DNA of 64,000 bases from Aquatica leii (Eukaryota; Arthropoda; Insecta; Coleoptera; Lampyridae): positions 52,262,837-52,326,836 of the forward strand of contig CM069438.1 of the NCBI GenBank assembly GCA_035610365.1, written 5' to 3'. Under the pieces are notes generated by a model, which was not told where the DNA came from, ran no database searches, and saw only the letters and a program-made list of their open reading frames with translations. The translations under genes were made by a program, and so were the position numbers. Of the stretch, positions 10,170-22,250 are shown piece by piece (the stretch's first letter is position 1; each line of letters starts with the position of its first letter).

Positions 10170-10690
10170 CTAGATGCGACACCGGTAAAAGGGATCGTGG
10201 CGATAGCGGCAGCTTCCTCCATTTCGGCAACTTCCTTGACCATAAAAGTAACAGTCAATGGACTTTTCCTGACCCAATATTCTCCTTGGTTGGTAACTAC
10301 AGACCAACACATGAATGCCTGTTCCTCGGAAGACGACCTCCAACATGTTTCGAACTGTCCTCCAATTCATTTGATCTAAGCCACAACCAAGCTTGGGTAC
10401 GGCCAATTTCTTAACATGATGGAACTCCATTTCTCTCTTGAGACTCCATAATGTTTGCCACAGATCTTTGTATAACGGTTTGACACGTGAGTATTTCTTG
10501 GTGACCAGATAGAAAACGAAGCGTCCGTCACCACGTAGTCCTAAAACTTTTCCGACTGCTGGTTGCTGTCTTCGTAATTTATCTAGCTGCCCAAACTTCT
10601 TTTTAAACACGACTGCAACCCCTTTGGACATGTCAAAATCCTCGCTCACGCAATGTGCGATGGCGTAATCTTTTTGTGTCTGAAACACAG
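10170..10690 (-). pseudogene. OARD1/TARG1-like macrodomain plus CCCH finger in Gypsy copy A
   Basis: The segment matches the small macrodomain ADP-ribose glycohydrolase OARD1 (TARG1) along its whole length: [40 protein letters not shown] and [15 protein letters not shown]. Human OARD1 has AHCISED, FKKKFG, KRDGRYIYYLITKK and MPRIGCGLDRLQW. The two residues known to be catalytic there, the first Lys of TKK and the Asp of GCGLD, are both present. A CCCH zinc finger (C-x7-C-x5-C-x3-H, starting CYFYGQGSC) follows within 30 residues. The position, between integrase and the 3' LTR, is where errantiviruses carry env. Fossil copy. Confidence 0.85.
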
Positions 10691-13600
10691 GTCTTGTTGT
10701 TCCTCGGTGGTAACTCCGAATCTAGCTTTTCCAGAACCTCCGTATAAGTTCATAAACTTCTCAAACTCCATTTCTTCGATTGAATTCCTGGTTCTGCTAC
10801 TTATTACTCTGGTTCGGACCTGAACTTGCGCATTGTGGTTATCGCCAGCAAACGGGGCTAGACGATCGACGTGGACCACTTTGGGCTTGCCTCTGGGCGG
10901 TTTTCGGATGCGGTATATGACGTCGTTAATACGCTGCACGACTTCATAGGGGCCCTCCCATTGCCTCTGCAGCTTCGGCGACAAAGCACGTCTCCTTTGA
11001 GGATTATACAACCACACCATAACGCCAGGTTGAAACCCACCATTTTGCGCTTTGACGTCATATCTTGTTTTCATCCTGTCGCTGGCAATTTGTGTGTTTT
11101 TACGGACCTCTTCATGTACTTCGTCTAACCTCTTGGCCAGCTTGCTGACGTAATCTTCTCCAGCAACTTCTTCTTCCGGTCTGCGTCCAAATTGAAGATC
11201 GCATGGTAATCGTATTTCACGACCGAGCATGACACAGGATGGTGTTTGACCTGTGCTTTCGTAAACGGATGATCGGTATGCCATTAGGAAAAGGTGCAAG
11301 TACTGATCCCAGTCTCTTTGGTGTTCGGACACTACCTTGGCTAAGTACTTGCCCATTGTTCGATTCATCCGTTCAACCATGCCATCAGATTGAGGATGGA
11401 GAGGCGTTGTCCTAGTCTTCTTAATTCCTAACAGTCGGCAAACTTCTTGAAACAGCCCAGACTCAAAATTGCGGCCTTAATCGGAGTGTAATTCTAACGG
11501 AACTCTAAACCGGCAGAAAAACTCCTTTACTAATACGTCTGCGACTGTAGCTGCTTCCTGATTGGATATGGCGTAAGCCTCCGTCCATTTCGTGAAATAA
11601 TTCATCGCCACCAGGATGTATTTATTTTCCGAATCGGATTCTGAGAACGGCCCTGCGATGTCAATCGCTACTCTTTCCAAAGGGCTTCCTACGTTGTATT
11701 GCTTCATGGGTGCTTTGCGCTTTCTCGCTAGACCATTTCCTGATGCACAGACTATGCATTTACGGCACCATTTCATGACGTCCTCTTTGCAGTTCATCCA
11801 GTAGAATCGTTCTCGCACTTTACCCAACGTCTTCTTAATGCCAAAGTGTCCTCCTGATGTCCCATCGTGGAGATGTTTCAACGCTTCTGTCACCCTGCTC
11901 TTCGGTACTACCAGCTGTAGTCTGTTTCCCGTGCCCTCGGCACTTTCTAGGGATCGCTTAAGAAGACCGTCTTCTACTATCAAGGAGTCCCACTGCGCCC
12001 AGTACGCTTTGATATTTCTGCCCAAAGCACTCACTTCTTCCCAGGTTGGTCGTCGGCCGCTTTCTTTCCAGTCCAGGAGTAGTCTTATTTCAGGATCGTC
12101 TTCTTGTTCGCGACGTAACTGCTCAGGTTCCCACTCATCATCAACCATAGCAGTTCTCCGGAGGCATTCGACTTTTTCTTCCAGTCGCGAACAATGGCTG
12201 CAGACATGGTCTTCTGGACAAAGCATCAGCGTTCCGATGACTGCTTCCGGCAGGGTGTTCTGTGTCATAGTCATACTCTTGCAGTCTCTCGATCCATCTT
12301 GCTACTTGTCCTTCTGGGTTACGGAACTGCAGTAGCCATTTTAAAGCGGCGTGGTCTGTTCTCAGTAAAAATTTTCGTCCATACAAATACTTGTAGAAAT
12401 GTTCGATGGACTTAACGACTGCTAACAGCTCCCTCCTAGTCACGCAATAATTCCTTTCAGGCCTGGACAAAACCTTGCTAAAGTACGCGATAACCTTTTC
12501 TTGTCCATCTTGAACCTGCGAAAGGACCGCGCCTATGGCCAGATTGCTTGCGTCGGTATCCAAAACAAACTTTCCATCTTCTCTTGGATAAGTCAAAATC
12601 GGCGAAGTGACTAGGGCCTGTTTTAGTTGATTAAAAGAACTTTCGCAGTCTTCATTCCATCTAAATTCTGCTTTTTCTTCGGTTAATTTTGTCAATGGTT
12701 TGGCAATATTGGCAAATCCGGGTACAAATCTTCTATAATAAGTGCACAACCCAAGGAAACTTCGGACCTGATGTTTGTCGATTGGTCTTGGCCATGCTTG
12801 CACTGCTCGGATTTTGTCTGGGTCAGCCCTCACTCCATCTCTAGATACGACGTGGCCAAGGTATTGGACTTCCTTCTTAAATACGTGGCACTTCTTTGGG
12901 CTCCGTTTAAAGTTAGCCCCACGTAATCGCTGGAACACTTCCTTCAAGTTGTTCAAGTGTTATTCAAACGACCTTCCAACCACGATCACGTCGTCCAGGT
13001 AAACCAAGCACGTCTTCCAAGACAATCCGCGCAAGATGGTCTCCATCAAACGCTCGAACGTTGCAGGAGCGTTACACAGGCCGAAGGGCATTACAGTGAA
13101 CTGCCACAAACCAGTTCCGATCGTAAAAGCTGTTTTTCACGATCCTTGGGTTCTAATTCTACCTGCCAGTATCCACTCTTTAAATCTAACGTAGAAAACC
13201 ACTGGGATCCTGACAGGGTGTCTAGCGTATCGTCAATTCTGGGTAAAGGGTAGCTGTCCTTTTTGGTCACGTCGTTTAGCTGTCTGTAGTCTACACAAAA
13301 CCTCGTTGATCCATCCTTCTTCTTTACGAGTACCACTGGGGATGCCCATGGGCTACTTGAAGGTTCAATCACGCCTTCCCTCTCCATATCCGTAATTATT
13401 TGTTCGGCTTCTTATCTTTTCGCCAAAGGAAGTCTGCGTGGATGTTGTCGTATCGGCCGAGCGTCTCCGGTATTAATTTTATGTTTCACCACGTTAGTTC
13501 TTCCTTTGGAGCCACTCTCCAGCGCGAACACATCTTAGTACTCTTGGATCAACACTTTAACTTTAGCCAGCTGGTCTTGGCTGAGGTTTTGGCATTTGGT

Positions 13601-14399
13601 GGTAAGAATGTCCAATAGATGTTGTGCACACTTCTTCGGCGACATATCTTCGTTCGACTTCACGCATCTCACAATTTGTGATACTGGCGTGCATTGGCCT
13701 ACCACGGTCTTCTTTTTCAACGTTACAGGATCTGCGTTGATGTTTAAGATCCTTACTGGCATCGTGTTTTTTACTCGTACTAAGGTTCTGGCAACGAGTA
13801 ATCCCTTTTCCACTAAGCCGCCTTCAATTGGTTCAATCGCGCGTATGTAGCCTTCCCGGAGATTTCCATCCAGGCGTGCCATCACCACACTTTCCGTCCT
13901 TGCAGGCAAAATCACGTCTTCACTCAATAAGACTCGCACGGCTGCCTTCTCTGACGAATGAAAAGGAATTTCTGCATTGTCGATTTTCAGGACATCGTTC
14001 TTCATATCCAAATGGAACCCATACTTCTTTATCACGTCCATTCCCAGGATAACTTCTTCCGTGATGTCGGCTACCAGTACTTGATGGTCGAGTACTCCAT
14101 TTCCCAAACCAATGGTTACTTTGACATGTCCGTGAGTAGGTATTTCTTCGCCCGTCGCCGTTCAAAGTCGTACTGTTACTGGTGATGTTTTCTCGTTTTC
14201 CAATAAGATGTCAGGACCAATGATGGTCTTCGTCGCTCCGGTGTCAACCAGTAACTGAACGCTTCTTCTATTGATCTTGCCATCGAGATAAATGCTATGC
14301 AACTGCTCCCTAGGCGATGCCATTTGAATGGTAATCTCCGGAGTCTGACTAGACGAGATTACTTTTTGTCTCTTTTGCTCGCCTCGTTCCAAATTTTCG

Positions 14400-15510
14400 A
14401 GTGCTCTTCTTGTCCTCTTCTTAGGTTTAGTACGATGCCGTCGTACATGACCTATTTCATCGCAGTTCAAAGTTGTCACTCCTCTTTCCCGAAGTATTCG
14501 TCGCGCTATCTTCTCGATGCTTTCCAGTATCCGCGCGGGTACTTCTGCAGCACAGCAGAGTCTATGACCATCTCGTTGCGATGCTTGTTTTGCTGCTTCA
14601 AACTCCAAATCATGCACCAAAGCGTCATCCAATGTCTTCGGTCGAGCTAACCGGAGAGTCTGCTGCGTTTCCTTGTCTCTGAGGCCGTCTACAAAGGTTT
14701 GAATAGCCAACTGCTCCAAGAAGGTACCTGGTGCTGTAGGATACGCAAGCCGTGTTAGTCTGGCGATGTCGGCCTCAAACTCTTGAAGACTTTCGGCAGC
14801 TTTTTGAACCCGACTTTTAATTTGAGCCTGGTATACTTGTTGAAGATGAGCATCTCCATATCTCATTTCTAACCGTGAAATTAAAAGTTCGTAATTTTCT
14901 TGTAGGTGGTCAGGAACAGTTTGTAAAATTCCAAGCGCTTCTCCACGTAAGGACACTATTAAAGACGTCGCTTTCTGCTTGTTGCTCCAACCATTAGCAG
15001 TAGCTGCGGCTTCAAACTGCTTGTAGTAGGTTGACCATGGAACTTTCCCATCAAAATTTGGCGGTAGAACTTTAAACTTGTGTGTGGTTTCTTCCCGATG
15101 GTCCATTATTAAATCTTCACTCGTGATGCTTTCTTCACCGTGGCAATTCATTTGCTTCATTCTTTGTTCAATCAGTTTTATTCTGTCTTCTAATTTATCC
15201 TTTATTGCTTCTATTTTCTCATTCACAGATTCGCAAATTTCTTCTTTCAAATTTAGCATATCTGCTTGGGTTTCTTCTTGAACAATTTTAATTTAATTTT
15301 CTATGCTCGTTCGTATTTCTTCTTTTAAACTTCTAGAATTTTCTTCCATTTTCTGAGAATGTTCGGAAAGTTTTTCTTCCATTTTTCTAGAATTTTCTTC
15401 CATCTTCTGAGAATTTTCTTCCATTTTTCTATTCATCGATTCTTCACCATTTTTTATCGATTCAAGAAATTCAAATAGTTTTGCATCCATTTTAACTGCT
15501 TGCGAACGCG
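14400..15510 (-). pseudogene. Gag region of Gypsy copy A with coiled-coil repeats
   Basis: It begins near MPVTRSQAVKMDAKLFEFL and then has repeats of a seven-residue kind (KMEENSQ, KMEENSR, KMEEKLS) that should form a coiled coil, then the retrotransposon gag core ([20 protein letters not shown], then the [17 protein letters not shown] region). A basic stretch follows before the protease. Copy D has the same organisation. Fossil, broken. Confidence 0.8.
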
Positions 15511-15835
15511 TCACCGGCATAAATTTAAATATAACACGAATATAAAGTTTAAATACACTACTTTTTAAAATGCAGTTTTTGTATAACACAAAATTTTAAT
15601 AACGATCCACTTGTTAATATTAAACCACTAGTGTACGGAAACGAATTTAATTAATATCGCGATCACGCACTTGTTAAAAGAAAAAGTTTAACACACTATT
15701 TTACACTTTATAAATAAACACGCGAACTAAAGTTTTAATTCTTTACGCAAAACAATGTTTTTGTTACGGGAGCGATATTAGATTACTTAATGGTATTTAC
15801 ACTAATAAAAATCGCGAGCCCGACACCGACACCAC

Positions 15836-16290
15836 TGTTACGAATTCATTATTAAAACTAATTTATATGAAACGACTAAAAATACGTTTACTTATTCTAG
15901 AAATATGTACACTTTTAAATTAACCAAACTAATAAAATCTAATAATATTTAATAAAAACACTTACACTATAATTTATATCACTTACAAGAAGATAAGATA
16001 ACGTCCTCGGATAGCCTCACACTTGTTTACACTAATAATCACGTACACGATTATTCTCGGTATATTTATGTAGACACACGCGTGCTAACGATTTATTTCC
16101 ACTTGATAATCTTCTTAACACTGCTGCATTCGCATTCCAGCAATAACTGACCTACGATCTGTCTCGTCGGTATATATACACATACGGAAATCCTGCTCGA
16201 GCGTTCCTGATTTTTCGGTACATCTTCTAGAAGATGGATAACAGTTTCTAGAAGGTTCTTGCATTTGCAAATAATTTCTCGAACGTTTCA
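15836..16290 (-). repeat. 5' LTR of Gypsy copy A
   Basis: A 455-bp LTR in TG...CA form on the minus strand (plus-strand ends 'tgttacgaattcatt' and 'tctcgaacgtttca'). It aligns with the copy D LTRs throughout. A primer-site-like TGGTGTCGGTGTCGGG lies at about 15819-15834 on its inner side. Confidence 0.85.
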
Positions 16291-17062
16291 GTAGGAATTT
16301 AGTTTCGTTATATAACATTGCATGTTTATATAGAGTCACTTTAGTTTATTACATTTTTAGTTAAATAACACGTTTGATTTTCGTTTTAATTGTCTCTGTT
16401 TGATTAATGATCTGTCTTTTTTTATTTTTTCTCATCTATATGCAAATCCTTTTTCTTACCGGCTTGGTATTAACCTACAAGCACGGATAAGCCGTAAGAC
16501 AGGGGCCTCGCAAAACCTCGTGCTCTTATAGCACGTACAAATACTTAGTCTATTATACTGTTCTTGTAAAACTATCCTATCTGTTCCCAACATTTCCTTC
16601 TTATCTTATCCCTCTTGTGGCGAACTTGTACCAAGCAAGTTCGGGTGGTATGGTGGGTCCACTTCCTCCTCCTCTTATATTATCTGCTACGAGAACATTC
16701 GGATCTTTTCGGTAATCACCTCAAATGATCTTGAATGATTTCGAATTCATTTGTAAGATTTTCACAAGATTCTAACCATCACTGTATGTCGTTATCCAAT
16801 CACATAACAATGCAACATTACACATCACATTTATTTTTGCTATATTCAATGCCCTCTATCGCTAGGGAAGAAAGATAACGCACCGCTATAACAGTTCTAG
16901 TCGGTCAATAAGAGTTAACATTGTTAAAACGTACATTTCATTTTCATTCTAAAAAACACCACCTTACGGCGAGAAATTGTAATAAATCAACACCGCCTTT
17001 GATGTAGTGAAATAAATACCAAATGTCAGAATCTTTGTCAAAATTTTTTTGTAAACCACAAA
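16291..17062. other. Stretch without a gene; 5' flank of the 1120-codon gene
   Basis: No coding sequence supported. 16440-16700 has a CT-rich stretch and 'gtggcgaacttgtaccaagcaagttcggg', which looks like the 3' untranslated part of some retroelement but was not identified. The promoter of the gene at 17063 should lie in the last few hundred bases; no clear TATA box was seen. Confidence 0.3.
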
Positions 17063-20000
17063 ATGTTATCAAAATGCGAATTAAACTTTGAAAAAACGTC
17101 AAAAAGCAAAAAAAACAATTATTATTTCAAAACTCGATATTCAAAAAGATATACAAGAAGAAGTGCAAAACGCTTGGCTAAAAGTAATTTCAGCGTCAGT
17201 TTAGAAGACTCACATAATAATGTTGGAAAATCATTGACTCGTAGATACATTTCAAAAGATTCCGTAGACGAACCGCTCTATCTAAAGTATTCAAAAGTAA
17301 AACAAAGACTCAAAAAACGCGAGGAGCAGATCATACAGGAATTGAAAAGCGTTAAAGGTGCGTTAAAGCAAACTTTAGAAAACAACTTTTTACCTACCAA
17401 GAGACGAATAAATCGAATCAAAACCGATAAAAGCGTATCAAAAAATATTGATTTCGTTTATGAGACATCGAGCGAAAAAATTTGTTTGATGCAGAACAGC
17501 AGTGTGTGTACAAACGACAGTTTGTTCGAGAAGGAGACGAAAAGCACTGTTACCGAAAAAGACTATTCAGATAGCATGTGCAAAACGAAAATCGGTAGCC
17601 TTTACGTATCGGCAAAGGCCGAAGAATCTGGAGATTTTGAGGTTAAGACTGAGCATCCTAGAGGCTCTATAAAAACATATATAATGCATAGTTCCTCGGG
17701 CAACGTCGAAATAGTCACTCAAATAGAAGACTTCAACGAAAAGCCGGTGCAAGTAGTGAGATCTGAACAGTACTCAGCAGTTCCTCATTTAATAGTACCG
17801 CCAAGCTCTATATCCACTACCAATATACTACGCGAAAAAAATACGCCTACAATTTCAGAAACAACTAACAATTTTAAAATAACGAACTCCACTCAAGAAC
17901 TTATAATAAGCGAAAAACCATCGATGAAAGAAATTAAGACGAGCAACGTATACGAACACGTCAATAAAGTTGTTCAAAAACTAAACGATACTGTGGTGTA
18001 CGCTTTAGAACAAATCAACAAAAACATCTCCAAAGCCCTCGACAGTCTTAACCAAAACATCAAATTAGCGTTAACAGTCGTAATTCGAGACGAAATTCAA
18101 AAAGTTATCGATGAACATTTACCTGATAAAAAAACATTAGTTTGCAGCAGCACATCGCACGACAATTTATTTTACACAGAAGAAAAAGAAGTTTACATTA
18201 ACGCAAGTGACAGCGAATCTAAAGAATTAGCCAACGCCACCTTAGATGATTTGAAGACTTTTACTTGCTCCGCGAGTTTTACGCTCTCTAAGTTTGTATC
18301 AAATCAACTATCAGGAAAATCCAACGAATCTTTACAGACCGCTTCCATGCAAACCATTAGCGCAAATAATGCATTTATACAAACATCTAACGAAATTTTA
18401 GAATTGAAGCATTGTGTATCTAAAAGTACTTCGATTACGAAAATGCCTCCATCGGAACCGCTCCAGAAAAATTTTTCCGAAGAAGTGATAGACAGTGATT
18501 GCACTGACAGCCTGAAAGTTGTTTACGGGCATAAACTTGAAGATAATTCAAGACCGACGTCGTGGGTCAAACGCAAAGTGCGTTCAACAAAACTAACAAA
18601 ACTAACCAATCCTACAAATCAAGAACAGGTAGATGCCAGTTATGGTTCGTGCGAACCCAACATCGACAACCAGTTTATAATTACGCCCAACGCGGTGCTT
18701 AGTACCAAATCTTTAACCAAATTCAGTTCATACGTTTATTTAAGCGCAACTACAATCAGCGTCTCTAGTAGGAAAGGTATAATAGAAATAGATAATTTAG
18801 ATTTGCTCAAACTACCACAACCATTAGAGGATTCGAGCAGTTCTTTAAAAGTGATTGGCGAAGAAAGCGCTACAAAACCGCTACAGTTTCAAACAACCGA
18901 GATTAGTTCGCCGAAGAACGAACCCATGACAATGTTTTTTTCTGTTCCAAATTCTGTTTATAGTACGCCGACAATGTCAGCTGTAACACAAGTAACAGAA
19001 GACTTGTCGCCAAACAACGCTTCTTCTCGATCGGATGACGAACAAACCGACGATACTTTCGTCACGTCAAACGCTCAAAGCTTCTCGCAAAAAAATATCG
19101 ATTCGAGCTCGAGTCGATCGGAAACGGTTCAGGAACTAACCCCGAACAAACCGAAATTAGAAATGAGGGTAATAAGACCAATTTCCAGATCCGGAAAGCG
19201 TAACAACAGTTCGCGCGATAAAAAACGAAGATTTAATAAATGCAGTTTAATCCGGTGTGGCAAGTCGTTAATCAACGTTGGTGAAAAACTACACAAACCA
19301 ACGGTCAGTAAAATTTTAAAAAGGAACAACGCGCTCAAGCAATTGACCGAATGCCAAGATACGTTAACGCCGATAAAAGTATCGCAAGTTAAAGAATATC
19401 GCAACAAACCACATTCCGCTGGTTGCGACTGCTTCGATTGTGTTTACGCGGAATACTGCCGGAAGAATAAAAGATCCACCGATAGTGAACGCCATACGAA
19501 AATCGACGAGTGTTATCATAACTTGATGGCACAGAAAATTTACGACACCCATGTCAAAGGTATCGAAAAGAATTTTGAACGACACGAAAAAATCATCAGC
19601 AACTTCGAAGAGAAAATTAAAGAAGCATATAAATACGCCGAAAGCAACGAAAAAATGACTAAGATTTACAAAACCCGACAAAAATCGTCGTTTGAAGCTA
19701 CCTTATGCGGCTTGCAACGAGCTTTGCACTCTTTAAGAACGAAACTGCAACGAACTGATCATAAAGCCAAAACACCTTTAAGTGAAAAACGACCTAAAAA
19801 GAATCAGAATCATGGGAGAAGTAGCATTTTATTTTATCCAGATAACGACAAACAAACTCAAAATACCGGCAAAAAAAACATAGGCGTCAAAAAAGTCAAA
19901 TCAGATATTGGTAAAAAATCAAAAAGAAACGTCGACATCCTCAAGTCAAAAACAATGGCTCCTACAACCTCAAAACCTATACCTTCGAGACAATCGAAAA

Positions 20001-20425
20001 AAAATTTAGGAAGTTTTGTTCACAAAACTGTTTCCCACAGTACTGCAGCAAAGACTAAGTCAAAACAACAAAAGACGTCGTTTACTCAAACGTTCAATTC
20101 CAAAGAACACGAACTAAGTTGCATACGTAGTTGCGAACAAGAATTGAAACACTTCTTATTGACCCAACGACGTTGTTTCCAAAACACGCAACGTTCTAAA
20201 AAAAGCATATCTTCGATGCCGATAAATACGGCTAAACCGTCTCGGAACCCGTTAAAAAATAAAAACACAAAAAAGAAAAGAAAAACTGGTTACAGTTCAA
20301 CTACTGAAACGACAATTAAGTCGGTGCCAATGTCCAAGGTGGGGAAAAGAAAAGCTCCAACGTCGATTATGGAAGATAAAGCAGACAAAAAAAACAAATG
20401 GTATTACTTGAAATTATTTACTTAA
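17063..20425 (+). CDS. Unrecognised 1120-residue basic, coiled-coil protein
   Basis: One uninterrupted frame of 1120 codons, so a real gene, but no family recognised. The start is the first ATG of the frame. The protein is Lys/Ser/Thr/Asn-rich and basic at both ends. Three stretches look helical or coiled: about residues 76-110 (LKKREEQIIQELKSVKGAL), 300-355 (VQKLNDTVVYALEQINKNIS) and 818-900 (IEKNFERHEKIISNFEEKI). A Cys cluster, C-x-C-x2-C-x5-C (CDCFDCVYAEYC), lies at about 787-798. There is no signal peptide or membrane segment. An AATAAA lies 70 bases after the stop. The high Ser/Thr content fits a structural or regulated scaffold protein, but that is a guess. Confidence 0.8.
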   Translation: MLSKCELNFEKTSKSKKNNYYFKTRYSKRYTRRSAKRLAKSNFSVSLEDSHNNVGKSLTRRYISKDSVDEPLYLKYSKVKQRLKKREEQIIQELKSVKGALKQTLENNFLPTKRRINRIKTDKSVSKNIDFVYETSSEKICLMQNSSVCTNDSLFEKETKSTVTEKDYSDSMCKTKIGSLYVSAKAEESGDFEVKTEHPRGSIKTYIMHSSSGNVEIVTQIEDFNEKPVQVVRSEQYSAVPHLIVPPSSISTTNILREKNTPTISETTNNFKITNSTQELIISEKPSMKEIKTSNVYEHVNKVVQKLNDTVVYALEQINKNISKALDSLNQNIKLALTVVIRDEIQKVIDEHLPDKKTLVCSSTSHDNLFYTEEKEVYINASDSESKELANATLDDLKTFTCSASFTLSKFVSNQLSGKSNESLQTASMQTISANNAFIQTSNEILELKHCVSKSTSITKMPPSEPLQKNFSEEVIDSDCTDSLKVVYGHKLEDNSRPTSWVKRKVRSTKLTKLTNPTNQEQVDASYGSCEPNIDNQFIITPNAVLSTKSLTKFSSYVYLSATTISVSSRKGIIEIDNLDLLKLPQPLEDSSSSLKVIGEESATKPLQFQTTEISSPKNEPMTMFFSVPNSVYSTPTMSAVTQVTEDLSPNNASSRSDDEQTDDTFVTSNAQSFSQKNIDSSSSRSETVQELTPNKPKLEMRVIRPISRSGKRNNSSRDKKRRFNKCSLIRCGKSLINVGEKLHKPTVSKILKRNNALKQLTECQDTLTPIKVSQVKEYRNKPHSAGCDCFDCVYAEYCRKNKRSTDSERHTKIDECYHNLMAQKIYDTHVKGIEKNFERHEKIISNFEEKIKEAYKYAESNEKMTKIYKTRQKSSFEATLCGLQRALHSLRTKLQRTDHKAKTPLSEKRPKKNQNHGRSSILFYPDNDKQTQNTGKKNIGVKKVKSDIGKKSKRNVDILKSKTMAPTTSKPIPSRQSKKNLGSFVHKTVSHSTAAKTKSKQQKTSFTQTFNSKEHELSCIRSCEQELKHFLLTQRRCFQNTQRSKKSISSMPINTAKPSRNPLKNKNTKKKRKTGYSSTTETTIKSVPMSKVGKRKAPTSIMEDKADKKNKWYYLKLFT

Positions 20426-20494
20426 GTGTAAGACTAGTTTGGATACAAAGTTAAAAAAAAACACACAGTAACTTCACAGTATGTATACAAATAG

Positions 20495-20500
20495 AATAAA
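20495..20500 (+). terminator. Polyadenylation signal AATAAA of the 1120-codon gene
   Basis: AATAAA 70 bases downstream of the stop, followed after about 15 bases by a T-rich run, as expected for a cleavage and polyadenylation site. Confidence 0.6.
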
Positions 20501-21290
20501 ATACGTTTAGTACTTTTTTTCTATTCTTTTGTTTCATTTCAGGAAATTGAACTCCAGATTTGGAAAACGACTTTATTGATTACCGGGATGTAGTGCTTAT
20601 TACTCAACTTATCTTCTTAAATTGTTTCTTGTATTTATATAAGATATGTAATTTATTATTGTCGTTTGTTTTGTATATAAAAAAAACTGTATCTTAAAAA
20701 AAATTAAAAAAATCGAAAACATTTTTATAGTTTTTTTTATACTTGTCAATATTGCGTTTAACTTTAACGTATTGTTTAATTGACCTATTGTTTTTTACCT
20801 GATCTTTCTCGTGGCCTTTAATATTCAATTGTTCATAATACTTATTTATTGAACGCAATATGCTTGTATTTTATGTGTAATGGCGCAACTTGATTCCATG
20901 ATATAGACAATTGCACATTTTACGTATTGGACTTACTGTAGGTTGCTTCCATGGTATGAACTCTACATGTTATAACATTGTTTTTAATGTATTATAACTT
21001 CTAACTTTAGCTAGATTGCTTCCGTTACCAGAACCTCAGTTTTATGTTTAATGTAATCATTTGTGTGCACATGTGCACATAGCAAAAAAGAAAAAAAGAT
21101 TTCACCCACTAGGTAGAAAAATATAAGTAAGCAACTAATGAGTAAAACTTCAGAAAAGTATAACTTGAGCTTCTATACAACTAGAAAAAAATAATAACAA
21201 GCAGGAAGTAGTAATTAATAAGAAATTTAAGCAAGTAAACAGTAGCACTTATTCACCGTCAGAACCCGTTCAAGAAGAAAATCGTCGAAA
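20501..21290. other. Stretch without a gene; holds lone inverted-repeat-like ends
   Basis: AT-rich. 'gctagattgcttccgttaccagaacctcag' at 21010-21039 matches the ends of the unit at 25520-28146, and a weaker copy lies at about 20940-20965 ('taggttgcttccatggtatgaactcta'). These may be the ends of other, deleted members of that family. Confidence 0.45.
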
Positions 21291-22250
21291 GCCCCACGTT
21301 GGGCGCCAGAAATATTTGTTACAATATTTATTGTGATCTAATGGGGAAAGGTGGAGGAAGAAACACAGAATTGAAGAATAGTATCACTTCACGTAATTAA
21401 CCAGATGTTATCGCTTACCTTTTTGGCTAGCCTCGCCGCAGGTGGTCGTCGGGTTAAAGAAAATCATAAGATACTCAATTAGTTCCGGTAAGCTGAATGC
21501 CCAAGTGCGCCACCTTCTCTCGAACTGTTATCCGCAGAAATTATGGTCTAGGGAAGAGAAAAGGAAAGCCTAGACCCGAAGTCTCCCCAAAAGAAAACAT
21601 ATGTAGTATTCACAATAACCATTTATTAAAAAAATGATTCACCATCTCCTTCCGAACGGAAGAAACACAAACTGCGACGGTTACGCCACTGGTAACTCCT
21701 GACAATTATTTATATAACCCCACAGAGAAAAAAATTATTAAGCACAAATATCAATTACAAGTACACATATATAAGTAACAACAAATAGAGTTTGGAAGCC
21801 ACAGAAGCTAAGATCGCTTACGTAGCTAATAATTACCGCGGCTACGGTAGCGATGATTTACTAGATAAACGCGTTCCCGCTAATTAACGTACAGTCTGGG
21901 GGACAACTTGATCAAGCGTCATAGGACCGGTAAATAATAATCATCAATCTAATATAGAGATACGGGTAACTCCCAAAATTCTACCTTTGATAAAATTTAA
22001 TAATTACTGTAAGTGATTGAGAAGTTATCATAAATAATTGTAATGACTTGACCATTACACAGTTAAAATATTGAAAGAATTATTGTATAAAAAATTATGA
22101 ACTATTATAAAGTTTGACGTTAGGTGATTTTAACATTTGAAAGAATTATTGTATAAAAAGGTTATGAATTACAATAAAATTTGACGTTAGGTGATATTAA
22201 CTTAAATAAGAAAACAATTATACTCGACGTCGTCTCCCACTTCCGCAATC
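21291..22250 (-). mobile_element. Old Gypsy primer site and LTR (tRNA-Lys type)
   Basis: On the minus strand 21291-21308 reads TGGCGCCCAACGTGGGGC, a classic tRNA-Lys-type primer binding site. It lies 8 bases from an LTR edge (plus 'tgttacaatattta' at 21317). The LTR runs rightward; its far end was not found and 22250 is a guess. No interior remains on the left side, so it is a 5' LTR remnant. It shares the primer-site class with the element at 42915-46872 but not the LTR sequence. Confidence 0.5.
22071..22202. repeat. Two tandem copies of a 66-bp repeat
   Basis: 'ttgaaagaattattgtataaaaa ... tttgacgttaggtgat.ttaac' occurs at 22071 and again at 22137, a period of 66 bp, with few differences. 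It lies within or at the end of the old LTR. Confidence 0.75.

Larger units (their letters stand above)
10104..16290 (-). mobile_element. Ty3/Gypsy element copy A, carrying a macrodomain module
   Basis: Minus-strand Gypsy fossil with an almost complete interior. Parts in element order: 5' LTR 15836-16290, leader to about 15510, gag about 14400-15510, protease about 13900-14300 ([13 protein letters not shown]), RT and RNase H about 12200-13900 ([29 protein letters not shown]), integrase about 10750-12130 ([29 protein letters not shown]), then a macrodomain and zinc finger at 10170-10690. The 3' LTR is only a ~26 bp stub at 10104-10129. The element is broken, with several interruptions. It is very close to copy D, so fairly recent. 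Confidence 0.9.

Noticed and set aside
10871-14052. Plus-strand frames within Gypsy copy A
   Set aside because: Antisense shadows of gag and pol; the protein motifs are all on the minus strand.
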